Part shown: positions 11,091 to 23,629 of the stretch, one piece after another
Layout: each line of letters opens with the position of its first letter
Numbering within the stretch: position 1 is the first letter of the stretch
Assembly: GCA_011032825.1 (NCBI GenBank)
Contig: JAADJZ010000006.1
Span: 62,001-126,000 of the forward strand
Reading direction: 5' to 3'
DNA length: 64,000 nucleotides
Source: Massariosphaeria phaeospora
Lineage: Eukaryota > Ascomycota > Dothideomycetes > Pleosporales
Translations under genes and position numbers: made by a program
The notes under the pieces: model-generated
The model's database searches: none
Seen by the model: the letters and a program-made list of their open reading frames with translations, nothing else
What the model was told of the DNA's origin: nothing

Positions 11091-14000
11091 TCTTCGTGTT
11101 GTTTTCCAACAGAGTCATATGTCGTACCCGCGTGTTTTTTTCCCTTCCTCACACACCACATCGTTGTCTTGTAGTACTTGTTTCAGACATGCGCCTTTTG
11201 GACAATTGATTTTCTTCCCCACGCGCACGCCGCCATCGAGTAGAGTGGTATGGCCGATGGTTTTTCGCGCGGCAGCGCACACATGGATTTTGTATGTTTC
11301 CGGTTCGGACCTCATGAACAAGAAGACGCGGAATCATGTTTGTTTGGGGCTCTGATGCTCGCGCCGAGTCTATCATGTATCCTCTCCGTTCGTTCTTTTT
11401 TTTACAAAGTTCCTGCGCACGTGTGTCGTTTTCAGTATCGTTTTCGACATCAGACCGTTGAGGATGGGTGTTCTTGAGACTCTGTGTCCCGCGCGCATTC
11501 CGTCGTCATGGCCTTCCTAGTGAAGGGATTTTTCGCGCGGCGCTGCACACACACATGGACTTTTAGTAGTACCATTTCTGAGGTCACGAATTCGAACGCG
11601 TAGACATGTTTGTTTGGGGATTATAGTTTCACGCCCGCGAGGTCATCGTGGGTGTTGTGGAGACTTTGCTGTCGCGGCACACATAGCAACTTTATCGCAC
11701 TTGTTTTTTCCAAGCACCGAGGCACTCATGACGAAGTTGCGGTGCGCTTTTTCCCGCCTCCGTCCTCCCCATGGGTTAATTCCACAACTGTTTCATCCAC
11801 GGCTTTCCCCGCACATCTGTCCGTCGTGTTGGATTTTCATAACACCAGACATATTTGAAGATGTCTTTGTTTTCCCGTCTCCGTCCTCCCGCCATGTGAA
11901 TGGTGAGTATGTATTTCTTCCACGTCTCTCCGCGCACATGTGTCCACTGTGTTGGATTTTCATAACATAAGACATGATGGAAATGGGTTTTGTTTTTCCG
12001 TCTCCGTCCTCCAGCCATGCGGGAGTCCAACCCCAGTTTCTTGCACGGCTCTCCGCGCACATAGGTCCTTTTTGGTACAGTTTCGCAACACCAGACATGT
12101 GTTCTTCTATTTGCCATTTGGGGGTTTTCTTTTTTCAAATTTTGAGTTGCTTGTTCCTACTTCCTTCATGGACACAGTTTAGGACGCTTTTCTGTCTCCG
12201 TTCTCCCGCCATAGTGATTGGTGATCTTTTAATTCTTCCACGCTCTCTGCGCGCACATTGGTGGTTTGTTGATACTGTTTTCGCAAGCCCGGACATGGCT
12301 CCTCTTCTCGAAATTTTCGAAATTTGAGTTGCTTGTTTCTACTTCCTTCATGGACGAAGCCTGAGAGGCTTTTCGTCTCCGTTCTCCCACCATGGAAATA
12401 TAGAACTCTGGTTTCTTCCACGTCTCTCCGCGCACATAAGCCGTTTGATGTGGCCTTTTAGCAACACCAGACTTATGTCTAGAGTGGGATGGATTTTAGA
12501 GCTGCTTGTTCCTACTTCCGGCATGTATCGTGTCTTCTTTCATTCCTTGCTTCTCGCTTTCCGCGCACATAAGGATGACTCGCGGTCTTTTGTAAACACC
12601 AGACATGTATGCCAGCAGCGGCATCTCTAGAAAAGGATCGTTCCAGCAGTTTGATCGGCATAACCAGATTATTCCTACTTCCGGCATATGTTGCGTGATG
12701 TGTTCCTTTCTTTCGTTGCTTGTTTCTCGTCTCTCTGCGCACATGGGCCAATACTGTGGTCTTTTATAGACACTAGACATCAGTACTAGCAACGAATCGT
12801 TCTCCCAGTTTTTTCGGCATCACCATAAGCTAGTCCACTTTCAATCAATCATTCGTGAACCTTTTTTATTCCCGCACACAGCATATCTGCCGAGCTCTTT
12901 TATTTTCCACCCTTGGTTCTCTCGTCTCTGTCTCCACGCACATGAAATGCCGCGCGCTGCTTCTTCACAAACACCAGACAGATATCCACCACTCCTCTCT
13001 CCATTTGTTTTCACATCAATGTGCCGTTTGTGGTTTTGTTGTTCGACTTCACGCAAATAGGTTGTTTTAGCGCAGTCTGTTCTCGAGAATCCCAGACATA
13101 ACTGAGAAGAGAGATGATTTTAAACGCTCCGACACCGCGAACGTTCCATACGCTCTTGTTATTGACGTTTTGTTCTTTGCTTTTCCACAGTCCCTCCAGA
13201 CTAAGTCTTAGGGGTTCGAAAGGGTAGTCTCCGCGCACATTTGATAATGGTATTCTGATTTCCGACATCCATAACCTCATTTTTGGTTTCTATTTACCAA
13301 AGTCCGACGAACACGACATAATCTCCATCGAACATTGTTTTCGAACCAAACTGCACATGAGTCTATGGCTGTATTTTGTTCTAGCTCCCACCGTCTCACC
13401 TCCATGTCGGTTTCCTTCGCAAGTTTTCGAGCAGAGCGCATCAAAAATGCATCTTTTGCTTTTTATTACTGTTGCTTTTCTCTCGTTCGTCCGAGTTGGG
13501 GACTTTACTTAAATGATTGCGTACCACCGCGGACATAACAACTCTCCCATCACCCCTTTACGAACTTATTTTTTGAACCGGATATGTTATCTGAGCATTG
13601 ACGTTTTTAAGTTTCCAGTTGCTCCGGTTTGTACATTTTAGTGTTTTAACGTCCTTTCGACGCACATGAATGCTACATATTGGTCACTTGTAGTGATCGG
13701 GGGTGCGGAAGAAAAGGTCTTGGAAATACGGCGTGTCCGCCACCCAGTCAGTCCAAAACACCATGAACGTGGTTTCGTTTCTATTCTTGACCGCCGCCGC
13801 TTCTTCCACATGTCCTGTGGTTCGGGTGTTTTTGAACAGAGTGCACATGGTGCTGGTGCTATTGTTGTTTAGTCGCATGCGCAAGAATAACGTGAATGTG
13901 TGTGGGTCCAGGTTCCACAACGACGGCGACAAGGCTATATCGAAGAAGTATTTCCGACTCGAACATGCACGGTCATTCGTTTCGTTTTTTCGAGTTTCTC

Positions 14001-16350
14001 AGTCACTCCGTCATATGCTTGTGCGAAGATAGATTCTCGACCGGCGCGAACATGAATGCTAAGTAAGTCTGGTAGTTTGTAGTACTCGTACATTTTCCAG
14101 ACGCGGAGACGTTGGACATATCCAAGAACATGTTTCTTTTTTTCGTTGATATCAGGTGTTCGGTTGGGAGTCGGTGGGTTAGTGTCGTGCCTGGCTGCCG
14201 CATAGTATTTGAGGCTATGTGCTTTTGGAGGTCGGGGTTTGAGGCCATGGTATCTGAGTCCATGGGATGTTAGACACGGTACGTTCAGAGACTGGATTTT
14301 CCTGGTGCCGCAGACACGACGACCCACTCATGGAAGGGGAAGTTAACTTTTCTTTCCCCCTGTAGATTCTTCCAGTTTCTTTTTGTTCCCACACCTCCAT
14401 TCTGAAGTGATTTCGCTCTGCATACGTAGACTCATCTCCTGGTTTATTAGACACAGAACGTCCTCCCTGTGTTTCTTTCGAGTTCCACAAACACCATGCT
14501 GTAGACCCTTGACAGATTCTTTCGATACCTTCCTGACTGCAAGACATAAGGAGACCGAGAGCTGGATTCTGTTCCCACACTCGGTTCAGCACATGGGTGC
14601 TGGACTTTCGTTTCTGGCCCCGGTGCCCTTACTCTTCGTACCCATTGCTTTCTCGAACATTTGTTTTATGTCAGTGCGTTTTGATATGTTTTTCAACTAC
14701 AGTGAGAGGTATTTCTCGGAGAAAAGGGAAGGGAAGAGACATGGCGAGAGAGAGAGAGGGGAATATATAGTCTTCAGGCTCTCTGTCGATGTCTGCTACA
14801 TGAACCTTTCTCTACTCTTCCAAATGACAGTGGGCATCCACACGTTTGTTCCAGCATGGGTGCTCGGCTGGAGGATTATTTTAGTTCCTCCAGCATCAGC
14901 ATTAGAAACATACACCTGTGCCTTGTGGTTTGTTTCTAGATACTGCTTGATCGAGCGGTTAGACAAACACACAAGGCCATAGGCAAATGAAGCGTCGGAT
15001 ATGGCTAACCGAACATGGCGCATCCTCCGCACATTTTAGGTCGCCCATGCAGGACCTCCGCGCGAATTTTAGTCGCGTTACTCAGTTGGTCCATGGATCC
15101 ATTGCTCTCAGGTTTTGCGATAGTGGAGGACTTCAAAACGATAAGCAGCTCTTTCCGCTCGTCTGCCACATAGGATTTTGGTATGTGCATTTTGCTCGCC
15201 AACATTGATCATTGTAGCCATCTTTCTCGACTCGTGCATCAACTGGTGACCTATCCGTCTCATCGCAATGTGATCCAAGAATAACCAATGCGTCGTTTTT
15301 TACGCAACCACATAGCACGACCATCTCAGCGTTCTTACTTCGGCGCACATACCCATACGCGTATGACCCGATTTTTTCTTCTCCGAACACAAACATAGTA
15401 TCGTCACGACTGTATTTTTTCTCGGCGCGAGAGACCACGAAACATACCAAGTCTTCTCTTCTTTTTTGAAATAATTATGAGGACGTGCTTCTCAATCCCT
15501 CCATGCAAAGCCTACTGTTGATGTTATCGAAATGGTAACGTCAACGTGGTTCAGAAATCCCATCCACGAGGTCTAGTGCAGATTTTTGGTATACGTCCCT
15601 TGCGAAACACGTCCCCCAACATCGTTTATTGACGATAACTTTTTCTAAAGGGAAGAGAAGACAGGAGGCCCATGATTTGGTCGACCTGGCTTTTCGATAG
15701 AATGTAATTGAGCGTGAAATCCGGTCTTCTCCATACGCGGTTGTTTTTCCTCTTTCAGAGCCGACGAGTGTGAAGCACTCACAGATTAGGTCTCAGTTGT
15801 TTATGGAAGCACATGTCTTCTCAAGATCAGGTTTTTTGCAACGAGGAGAGCGGGCATGCCCGCTTTAGGGAATTGGTTTTTTAGGAGAAGAAAAGCACAT
15901 CATGCATGTTGTTCGAATATCTCAATGCCAGTCTTCGAACTCGAGCCCGGGCTTTCCATATCTTGTCCTGTGCAGGTTTTCGATATGTAAAGTGCGGATA
16001 TGGTCTAACGGATTGAGAGCTTATAGTTGAGAAGTTATCGAATTTAGTTCTGGCATGCAGCAGAGCAAACATGGTTCTTCCTTAGGTGAGTTTTTAAGAA
16101 ACGAAGAGCGCACGACATGTGTGCGAGGAGTACAGACTTTTAAAGTATTGAGTAGTGATATACGGGATTTGGTGTCTCCATGTCGTTTTCCTTCTTCTTT
16201 TTCTCGAAGCTTAGCTGTGTTCGGCAGCATAAGAAACAAACATAGAAACCATTGTAGTAGTTTTTAATGGGGACATAACGATTCAGAGCAAACATCGAAC
16301 AAACTGTTATCTTTTATGTCTAATGCGACAGACCGTGCTGCCCGTTTCAT
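11090..16350. repeat. Gene-free block of decayed direct repeats
   Basis: Two anchors recur in order on the plus strand: TCTCCGCGCACAT, then about 30-45 nt later CAACACCAGACAT. They are often followed by a CCGTCTCCGTCCTCC-CATG block or by GTTGCTTGTT-CTACTTCC-CATG. Clear first-anchor copies lie near 11811, 11931, 12050, 12250, 12426, 12557, 12730 and 12930, giving steps of about 120-200 nt. Weaker copies continue past 13230, 13660 and 15345. The best-preserved part is 11770-12980. On the minus strand both anchors read ATGTCTGGTGTT and ATGTGCGCGGAGA, so many short frames start there. No transposase, reverse transcriptase or terminal repeat was recognised. Base composition is visibly more AT-rich than the flanking genes. 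Confidence 0.7.
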
Positions 16351-16730
16351 CGGGCGCGGGCCCGTGCGTTTTTTTTTTTGGTCTCCGGTTTGAGAAAGAA
16401 ATGAGTGTAAGAATGAGAAAGGAGAAGGATGAGAGGAGGGCTTATATACCTAGCCGGCAAACGCTGTTGCGGAGGGTTGTAGTTCCTGATTGGGCGGAAA
16501 TCGGTCCGTGTACCTGTGAGTCTCTCTCCATCTCTGCTTAACCCATGTGGGACCATATCATGCCTGAGTTTGAGTTTCGATTCTCCATTAAGAATGTCGA
16601 TACCAAGTCCTTGAAGCGCAACGGCGATGCCGGAGAGTACGAAGGGCAGAAGAAGATGGCTCGCCACCGGGTTGTCGTCAACTAGTCGTTAATGTGTTAA
16701 AATTAATTGAACTTCAATGAAAGGGTATCT
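16351..16730. other. Spacer before the DUF4097-like gene
   Basis: Contains an 11-nt T run near 16370 followed by a purine-rich stretch. No gene is recognised. Confidence 0.4.
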
Positions 16731-18251
16731 CTACAGCCCAAGCTTCAAATCCAGCTCGCCACTCACAACATGTGCGTTGATCATACTCTCGCCCTTACTA
16801 CCCCTCCTCCCTTTCACAGAGCCCTTTTTCTTCTGCACCTTCTTCATCGAAGTACCACCAAACTCCAGTTTCCCTTGCCCGATGTTTGCTTCCACGTCGC
16901 CGAACCAATCATGACCATATGCCAATTCCAGTCTCCCCTTCTCGACCGAATGCTCGCTAACGGTATTGAGAAGTGGGTTGTATTGCCGATGACTCTGCTG
17001 GAACACGTCCCCGACCCGGACATCGAGGTTGCCTAACATCGACTTTGTGTAGATCTCGTTTTTGGCGTTTTGGAGGTTGGTGCTGAAGGGTTGGATGTGA
17101 CAGGTTATGTCGCCGCTGACGCTGGAGTAGTTCGTGAATGAGCCATGTGGTGTTTGGGCACGGATATCACCCGAGACCGACGAGATGCTCAGCCGATGTG
17201 TATAATCCTGGACTGGCCACGGCAAACTGGGAGAAGACATCAAGGTCAACGGCCCCGACCCCGTTGAAACTGAGATGCTTTTGGTGTAAATCCGCTCAGT
17301 GGTATCGAGCAGGTTGGGAAAGATGTAGACTCCGATTTCGCCATCCGTATTATGCAATTCGAGATTCTCTTTTGGCAGAACGAATTCTCCGGTAAGGAGT
17401 CCGTAGGTGGAGCTCACGGAGATGTTGTGTGCGACCATGCGGTCCGGAAACGGTCGAAAAGCCATCATTCTGGTTTCGCCATACGATGTATGAGTGATGA
17501 AGTTGTTGACCTTCCAGCCCAGGCCTTGTTCAAACCAGATATCGAGGGTGTTGGTTCGAATCTCAAAAAGTTCGACTACCTGCTCGATGTTCGGCCGGAG
17601 ATGTACAACGATATCGAAGTCCGTGCAAAGCGCTGCCATCTCTTCTAAGTCGTATCCAATCGTGAGTGTCGACTTCGACTCAGCAAAAGTCAGGTCGTCC
17701 AATCTCGCTTGTTCACTGGAACGGGCAGTGACGTGGACTTCGATATCGGATCCCTGGGACGGAGCGCCTCGCTCGACGAGGATGCGGCCACGAAAGTTCT
17801 TACGTGTGGTCTGGACAGAGTCGAGAAGCTGCCACTGGTTGGGCCCCTCATTGGTGATATTAAACCCAAATTGGCGAGTCTTGAGAGTGTTTGTCATGTC
17901 GCATTGCTCAGGTTCTATCCTGGGCTGTGGCATTTCATGATGGACATGGTATGCGTGAGGCGGTATCGCTGTTTTATTCGAGTTTCCTAAAGGTCGCCGT
18001 AGTTGCAGAAAATGTCTTAAGCATAGAATGACTAGTAACACAACGCAAAATTGCCGCAACCGTAAAGATCTTCGCCATAGGTCGGTTTGCCTTAGAGGAG
18101 CTATTTTCCGACTACTGATGTTCTGCTTAATGTTAGACATAGTTTTGCCAGTGAGCGTGGTACTGACTTTTTGAAGCTCTAAGTCCTGCTTGTGCTGAAC
18201 GTGTTGCCCAAACCGGGCTTTCGTTTCTTCCATTGCTCCTGTGCGGTTCAT
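16731..18251 (-). CDS. Membrane-anchored DUF4097-like beta-repeat protein
   Basis: Single exon of 506 residues. It has a basic cytoplasmic N-terminus and one hydrophobic anchor near residues 66-85 (FCVVLLVILCLRHFL), giving type II topology. A long extracellular region built from repeating beta-strand units follows. Serial motifs such as SVSSTYGLLTGEF, SVSTGSGPLTL, SISSVSGDIRAQ, SSVSGDITCHI and HVVSGELDLKLGL match the S-x-S-G-x-(I/L) ladder of DUF4097 or adhesin-like solenoids. N-glycosylation sequons are common. The C-terminus has a Lys-rich patch (KKVQKKKGSVKGRRG). Related proteins are widespread in Pezizomycotina with no established function. The start at 18251 is the first ATG; MSNIKQN, 37 residues in, is an alternative that keeps the anchor. 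Confidence 0.8.
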   Translation of the reverse strand: MNRTGAMEETKARFGQHVQHKQDLELQKVSTTLTGKTMSNIKQNISSRKIAPLRQTDLWRRSLRLRQFCVVLLVILCLRHFLQLRRPLGNSNKTAIPPHAYHVHHEMPQPRIEPEQCDMTNTLKTRQFGFNITNEGPNQWQLLDSVQTTRKNFRGRILVERGAPSQGSDIEVHVTARSSEQARLDDLTFAESKSTLTIGYDLEEMAALCTDFDIVVHLRPNIEQVVELFEIRTNTLDIWFEQGLGWKVNNFITHTSYGETRMMAFRPFPDRMVAHNISVSSTYGLLTGEFVLPKENLELHNTDGEIGVYIFPNLLDTTERIYTKSISVSTGSGPLTLMSSPSLPWPVQDYTHRLSISSVSGDIRAQTPHGSFTNYSSVSGDITCHIQPFSTNLQNAKNEIYTKSMLGNLDVRVGDVFQQSHRQYNPLLNTVSEHSVEKGRLELAYGHDWFGDVEANIGQGKLEFGGTSMKKVQKKKGSVKGRRGSKGESMINAHVVSGELDLKLGL

Positions 18252-20804
18252 CTCTGGTCATCACCCCAAGGGGGATTCGGCGTAAATAAGACATCGAGAA
18301 CTTCGGAAATGGCAAGGCGACCGTATAAGTACCATGGGCATTTCTAACACGGACCATGTCTGCGGGAAGGATCCGTCAGCGCTAACACTGGGGGCCTTGC
18401 TCGCGCCAGCACACCCCAACATGATGTAAAGGGTATCTAAATTACGCACTTTCAAGCTACAATCCGAACAACAATGAAATCAGTTTTCAGGTTGCTCTTG
18501 TCCTCCCCTGGGATCTCGATACACTTAGTGAAACCAGCTCAAAATTCGCTCTAGGCTGCTTCAAAACTGTGATGATTCTGTGTACAGCCTTGACTAAGCC
18601 TGATTTAGTAACAGTTTTGTAGAAGGGCTGGAATCGTCTCGTGCGAGTGAGTATTGGTGACACACATTGGCCGCAGACATCGCATGTCGGTGAGTACGCG
18701 ACTGCATACAATTGAGACATCACCTTTCTAGAAAGATTCCTGGCATTGCAAGGCCGATGATGAAAATGATGAGTGGGCTTTCGGGATCGCAGACGGGCTC
18801 CCCGACTTCCCGACAGGGCTGAAGACTAGTGTTTCACAAGCCCCGAACGGTTAGTGGTGCATTACGTTTCTCAGGATGACAAACTCAAGGGGAACTGATG
18901 CTTCGCCTGAAGTTACCTGAACGAACGACGCAATGGAACGAATGTGGCTCGTCGCAACAAGCTCGCCAAAACCATTTACCTATCTTGGACGACGCAACAT
19001 CCAACATGCCGATGTGTTGGGCGGTGTTCACGATGCCCCGCCCCGCCCCGAGAAAGCTTTGGGCGTCAATGGCCGGTTTTTCGTCATGCATTGCCGTCAG
19101 TGGGGACCAACGTTCCGAATAACGAATGCGAAAAAACACCAAAAGACCTGAGAAATGAACCGCCGAAAACACCTTTATAAGAGATCTGGGCTCGTCGTAC
19201 AAGCATCGCGAAATGCTCTAAGAATGTTGTATATCGACCCGACCAAACCAAGGGTATTTATCGCTGACCTGAAATTCGCAGGTGCCTGCGTCGAGGCTCG
19301 GTCATCATTGTTTTCTCCGAAAAGACAATCGTGATCTCCGAAACCGCCGTATGTGCGCTCAGCCTTGGGATTCGTAGCGCCCGAACGACAAACGACCATT
19401 CAATAATGGTTGGCTAGATAACAGCGTGTTTGCGAGGGTGACCTAGAACACACAAGCGGTTATGACGAAGTTTTGCGGCCCACCGAATGTTGAATCGTTT
19501 CCAACCAAGCAACGCAGCCGTAACGCCGAGCCAGCAGTAATTTTGGCATGGTGAATATTGATCACTGGTAACTTTATACAGGATGAGGAATATCTCATCG
19601 CGCGGAACTCGATTCTATCTCTATGCCAGAGGTTCAGGCGTGGCTAAGACACATGCCTGGGGTCGCTTCTGGCTTTATTCCACAGTGGAGAGGAACCCGA
19701 TTTAGAGTAGAGAGACTGTGGATGCGGAGAGTAAGAACGAAGTGGCGGTGCTTATATAGCTGAGAGTGACGTACAGACACACGGATTCACCAATAGTATC
19801 CTTCCTTGTCCCGATGCAAACTACACCGCTTAGTTGACCGAACATGTTGTTGATCGGTGAGTAGAGCTCGAGCTCTGTTTTCCTTGTTCTAGCGCGTGCG
19901 GCATTCACACTCAGGTTCGGCCAATGCGAGCCATCGTCCGGGTCGTAGGCCGCCGATATCGGGGGTGGTCAACGTGATACGAATCGAGGTACCATCGAGG
20001 TATCTCGACAATCCAGTATCGAGGTGATTCCAAGCTGTCTTGAATCGAAAGGGTTTTAAGGGATCAGACGACGTGTTACTTCTACCGGAGAAACGAATAG
20101 AAGGACAATGAATACCATGGAGTCCGCGGGCGTCAAGGGGAAAAACTTTGGCGGTCGTGAAGCTAAAGAGGAAGGCGTGCCCAGATACCTTCATTCGCCT
20201 CGATCCTGCTCCCTGGCAAAACCATTCGCGTTCGGCCCGCATCATACCGACGATAGCCTTCATGTCTCGAAAGGTCAGACACATTCCAGCGCTAGCAGAG
20301 TGGTTTCTTCAGCTAGATCACCAAGGCCACCAGGACGAAGGAGGATGATATACTGGTGGGACTGTGTAGCAAAGCATCGTGAACGGCGAGTCTGACACTA
20401 GGACGGAACAAAGTTACATGAGCCTACAAAGGGTAGGGCAGGCAGGAGAGCGAAAATCTCCAGAGTTCTTGAGAACTTGCTGTTTCTATTGGGGATACTT
20501 ATGTGATCCAGGTCATCGCTTCTTCCGTGCTGGCGCGTCGACTTCGCGCACGCTAGATAGAGAGACTACGGCGTCGGTCCTCAGCCTACTACTACACATT
20601 TTATACTCCATGAGTTCCTCGTCGCTCCCTTCCTTCTCTAGACGGAAACAAACCCTCTCCATCGTGCGTATTGGGCCGGAAGGACGGCAACAGAGAGCAG
20701 AAACCATTATGAATATCCCAGCAAACACGCGAGACCATACGATTATCCATGTCACAGCGAAAATTGCGCGATCATGACACTGAGTATCAAGGAAGGGAGC
20801 TGAA
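18252..20804. other. 2.5-kb region without a recognisable gene
   Basis: Open frames exist, such as 19889-20284 (-) and 20513-20755 (-), but none shows a domain, a signal peptide or convincing splice partners. A short lineage-specific gene cannot be excluded. Confidence 0.4.
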
Positions 20805-21833
20805 TCAGAGAAGGCCAGTGTTCCGCCTCTTTATCGGGGACTCCTCGTCAAGGCTAGCAACCGTTTCGTCAAGGCTCTTCCGCTTTCTAGGGTCCTGCGA
20901 GCGACTCTTCTTCGCTGGAGGGGAACCAAGATCGTAGTGGTCAAACCATGTAAACCTCTTACGATCCGGTGTGATGGAAAAAGATTTGAACATCGGAAGA
21001 ATATCAGTGGTCGGATCTTCGACAAAACCAAAATTCCCTTGGGCTTCTTTTAGTGTAATGACGAGTATGAATGGGTAGGCTTGCTGACTTTGCTGAGGCT
21101 TCTCCGGTGTCCCCAATTCCGCTGTTGCCCTCATCTCTAGAGTATTTAAGAACCTCCTATCCATCGAACCGTTCTTCTCGACCCTAAAGTCCAGCTCTTC
21201 CGTGCCACAGATCTGGACTCCAACAGGCTCGAGATCTCCCAGTCGTCTATCGTCGTCATTGTCGTTAACGTGCTCGTAATCATCATCATTCCTGACCTTC
21301 AGGAACTCTTTGACCTTTAGTCTTTGCGTCGGAGATAGCTTGTGGACGTTCTGCGCCTGGGTGTGCGCAGTATGCGCCCGAAGGGATCGCGGTCGTTTAT
21401 TTGCTTCGTCTGGGGCAATCTGCGGTTTCGGAATGGCAGTCAAAGGTTTCGCAGCAAGACATCTCTGTTTGCGAAGTAAAGGAGTGCTTCCAGAAAGATA
21501 TGTCTGCTTGGGGAGCAAATGGGACATCATAAGGGTCGGCTCGATCTCCGGTGGCTGTATATTCTTAGAGTGGCGTAACAAACAAGGTCCGGGCTCCAAA
21601 GTTCTGTTATTCAAGACATACGAAAAAGTGACTGTTAGCCGGGGCCCCGGAATTGGAACGCAATGTGTGGTCGTGCATGTGGGTGTCGCAAGCTCCACGC
21701 TGCCCGTCCAAAGTTGCCGGATTGCACAAGAACGAAAAAGAAGAAACGTGGCAAGAAGGTCCAGTCTGCAAATAGAGTTAAAAATCCTGTTTGGTGCGGT
21801 GTGGGTACGAGCATAGCTCACGGGTGTCTGCAT
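20805..21833 (-). CDS. Orphan protein, possibly nuclear
   Basis: Open frame of 342 residues, not recognised. The first 90 residues look like an untranslated leader read through. A more likely start is MMSHLLPKQ near residue 104, which would leave about 239 residues. From there the protein is Lys/Arg-rich, has an acidic DDDYEHVNDNDDD segment, then a segment with beta character (QQAYPFILVITLKEAQGNFG). It ends in a Pro/Lys/Arg tail with KKSRSQDPRKRK, a plausible bipartite nuclear signal. No homologous family is recognised. The reading frame is longer and more structured than other frames in this gene-poor stretch, hence moderate confidence. Confidence 0.45.
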   Translation of the reverse strand: MQTPVSYARTHTAPNRIFNSICRLDLLATFLLFRSCAIRQLWTGSVELATPTCTTTHCVPIPGPRLTVTFSYVLNNRTLEPGPCLLRHSKNIQPPEIEPTLMMSHLLPKQTYLSGSTPLLRKQRCLAAKPLTAIPKPQIAPDEANKRPRSLRAHTAHTQAQNVHKLSPTQRLKVKEFLKVRNDDDYEHVNDNDDDRRLGDLEPVGVQICGTEELDFRVEKNGSMDRRFLNTLEMRATAELGTPEKPQQSQQAYPFILVITLKEAQGNFGFVEDPTTDILPMFKSFSITPDRKRFTWFDHYDLGSPPAKKSRSQDPRKRKSLDETVASLDEESPIKRRNTGLL

Positions 21834-23095
21834 CAGAGATGTGGCACAAGAGGCTTAGCTATTATGCAATTTCTGAAACCTGATCAATGATCTTGTTGAG
21901 CTCATTGATGTTGATACGTTAAATTTGCGAAGAAGCCCTGAGTGTCCCCGATTTTGACGAGACAACTATTACTGTGGCACAATCAATCTAGTCCTGGGCT
22001 TTATTATGCAGATCGTATCTAGAATCTTCTGTGTGCAAACGTGTGCAAACGTGTGCGTAGGAACGTGCAAATGTGGTAAACGTGTACTGTTCGTAATACC
22101 TAGGAAGCGAGTGGATGATGTGCATTGACATTTCTGTCAGTCTGGATCGGTGCGCCAAGTTCTGTACATGTGCTTAGGTGTATTCCAAGGTTACACTTCC
22201 TTGAGATTATCGGGAGGTTTTGGACCCGACTTCTCTGGCGCGTGGTGTCTCCGGCTTGATGGTGGTTGGTGCACGAGGACGGGTGAGCCCCGGGCCTTCT
22301 GTACATGGTGCGTGACACAGTCATAATAGTGCTGAGCCAAAGGTTATGGAGAACCCCTTCCCTTTTATTCCAGGACCTCCAACCACCAGCTCTAGACATG
22401 TCATCACGACTCTCAAAGTCGCGCTCCTCGCAAGCTTGAGGAGGTCGCCGTATGCATGTCCTACAAATCCAGGAGTCGTTTTTAGAGCCGACATCGAAGC
22501 CCCTTTGCGTTGAGTACATTTCCGCGGTAGCATGAGCGATACAAGCGGCTCACGATCCTCTCTCTTCCAGCATCTTCTTCGTGTTGCTAGCTTGGTGCGC
22601 AAGCAATGACCAGTACCAAGTTTCCCCCTGATATCGGAGTGCTTATCCGAACAAACTATCGTCCGTTTGACTCATCGGGCTGCTATATATGGGGCTCTTT
22701 CGCCCTCTTCTGCCTTTTATCCCCATTCTCGGCGGGTTTAATTCTCCTCTCCCTTCGCTGTTGCAGTGCTGCTTCCGAAGTTCCCTCTATGTGCAGCAAC
22801 TCAGTCGGCTTCTGCACACTCAACTTCAGTCACATGCGCGTGTGAGTACTCAGCAGCGCTCTATCTTCCCCCCGAACCTTTTACTGACGCTCAGAGAGAT
22901 TCCGCCTACGGTTGCGCTACGCAGAACTCCAGATTCTTGAGATCGGTCAAGAGTTGCTTGGGCCTATCCGCTCCCTTGTGATTGTTCTGATCGATTCCGC
23001 AACGAAGAGTCCATGGTTCGCGTTAGGCATCCTCGTTAGCGTCGTGAAGTGAGTCATAACGGCTATCGTGGGACTGCTGAGTCAAGCCTTGTCCA
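21834..23095. other. Intergenic region
   Basis: No gene recognised. It has a doubled gtgtgcaaac repeat near 22030-22050 and a tatata box at 22685-22690 followed by a pyrimidine-rich stretch. The latter may belong to an unrecognised transcription unit upstream of the intron-like array. Confidence 0.4.
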
Positions 23096-23099
23096 TGAC

Positions 23100-23106
23100 T
23101 ATATAG
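23100..23106 (+). promoter_or_regulatory. TATA box before the intron-like array
   Basis: TATATAG is followed by a CT-rich leader with almost no purine runs (23107-23300). This is the usual layout of a strong fungal promoter and start-site region. It suggests that the array downstream is transcribed on the plus strand. Confidence 0.5.
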
Positions 23107-23629
23107 ACGCCTCTCTTCCCTCTTCCTCCTTCTTTTCTTCATCCCTCCTACATCCCACTTCCATCCTCCAACATTGTGTCCTCAGCACACAGTGCCAGCA
23201 CCTTGTCCCACCACCACACTTGCTATCGCCTTTACTCTCCCATGCCTGCTATCGCTTCTTTCTCTTTACATCTTCATTTGACCTGACCTTGCTGCCGCCG
23301 CCTGGGCTCCTCAGCTCGCTCAGCTCCTCAGCCCCTCACCTCGCTCTTCTGTGTTCGGTCTGCTGACTTTTCCAGACTTCGAACTCCTTTTTCCCGATTC
23401 ATCTGGATCGTGTCGCTTCGATAGTAAGTACGACTTTCGCTCTTTCGCTCTTTCGTATTCCGTCTGTTGGTTGTTGCAAGGTTCGACTTCATTTTGATGC
23501 GCGAGATCCGACTGTGTCGTTCGCTAACTGTTTTAGCGAACCAAACTTCGTCCCTTGACCTCGACCAACCAACACACATCGATTCCCAATCACTCGACCA
23601 CTCAACACGGCATCTACTCCAACCCATTT

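Noticed and set aside
11776..12138. 120-residue minus-strand frame with internal repeats
   Set aside because: The repetition follows the DNA anchors of the repeat block; stops interrupt neighbouring units and there is no promoter-like start, so it is treated as repeat DNA.
15990..16060. tRNA-like D-arm (tggtctaacgg) in the repeat block
   Set aside because: No matching acceptor stem, anticodon stem or proper T-arm (gttcgaNNc) could be folded around it.
19889..20755. Possible two-exon minus-strand gene
   Set aside because: No convincing donor/acceptor pair joins the frames and no motif was recognised.
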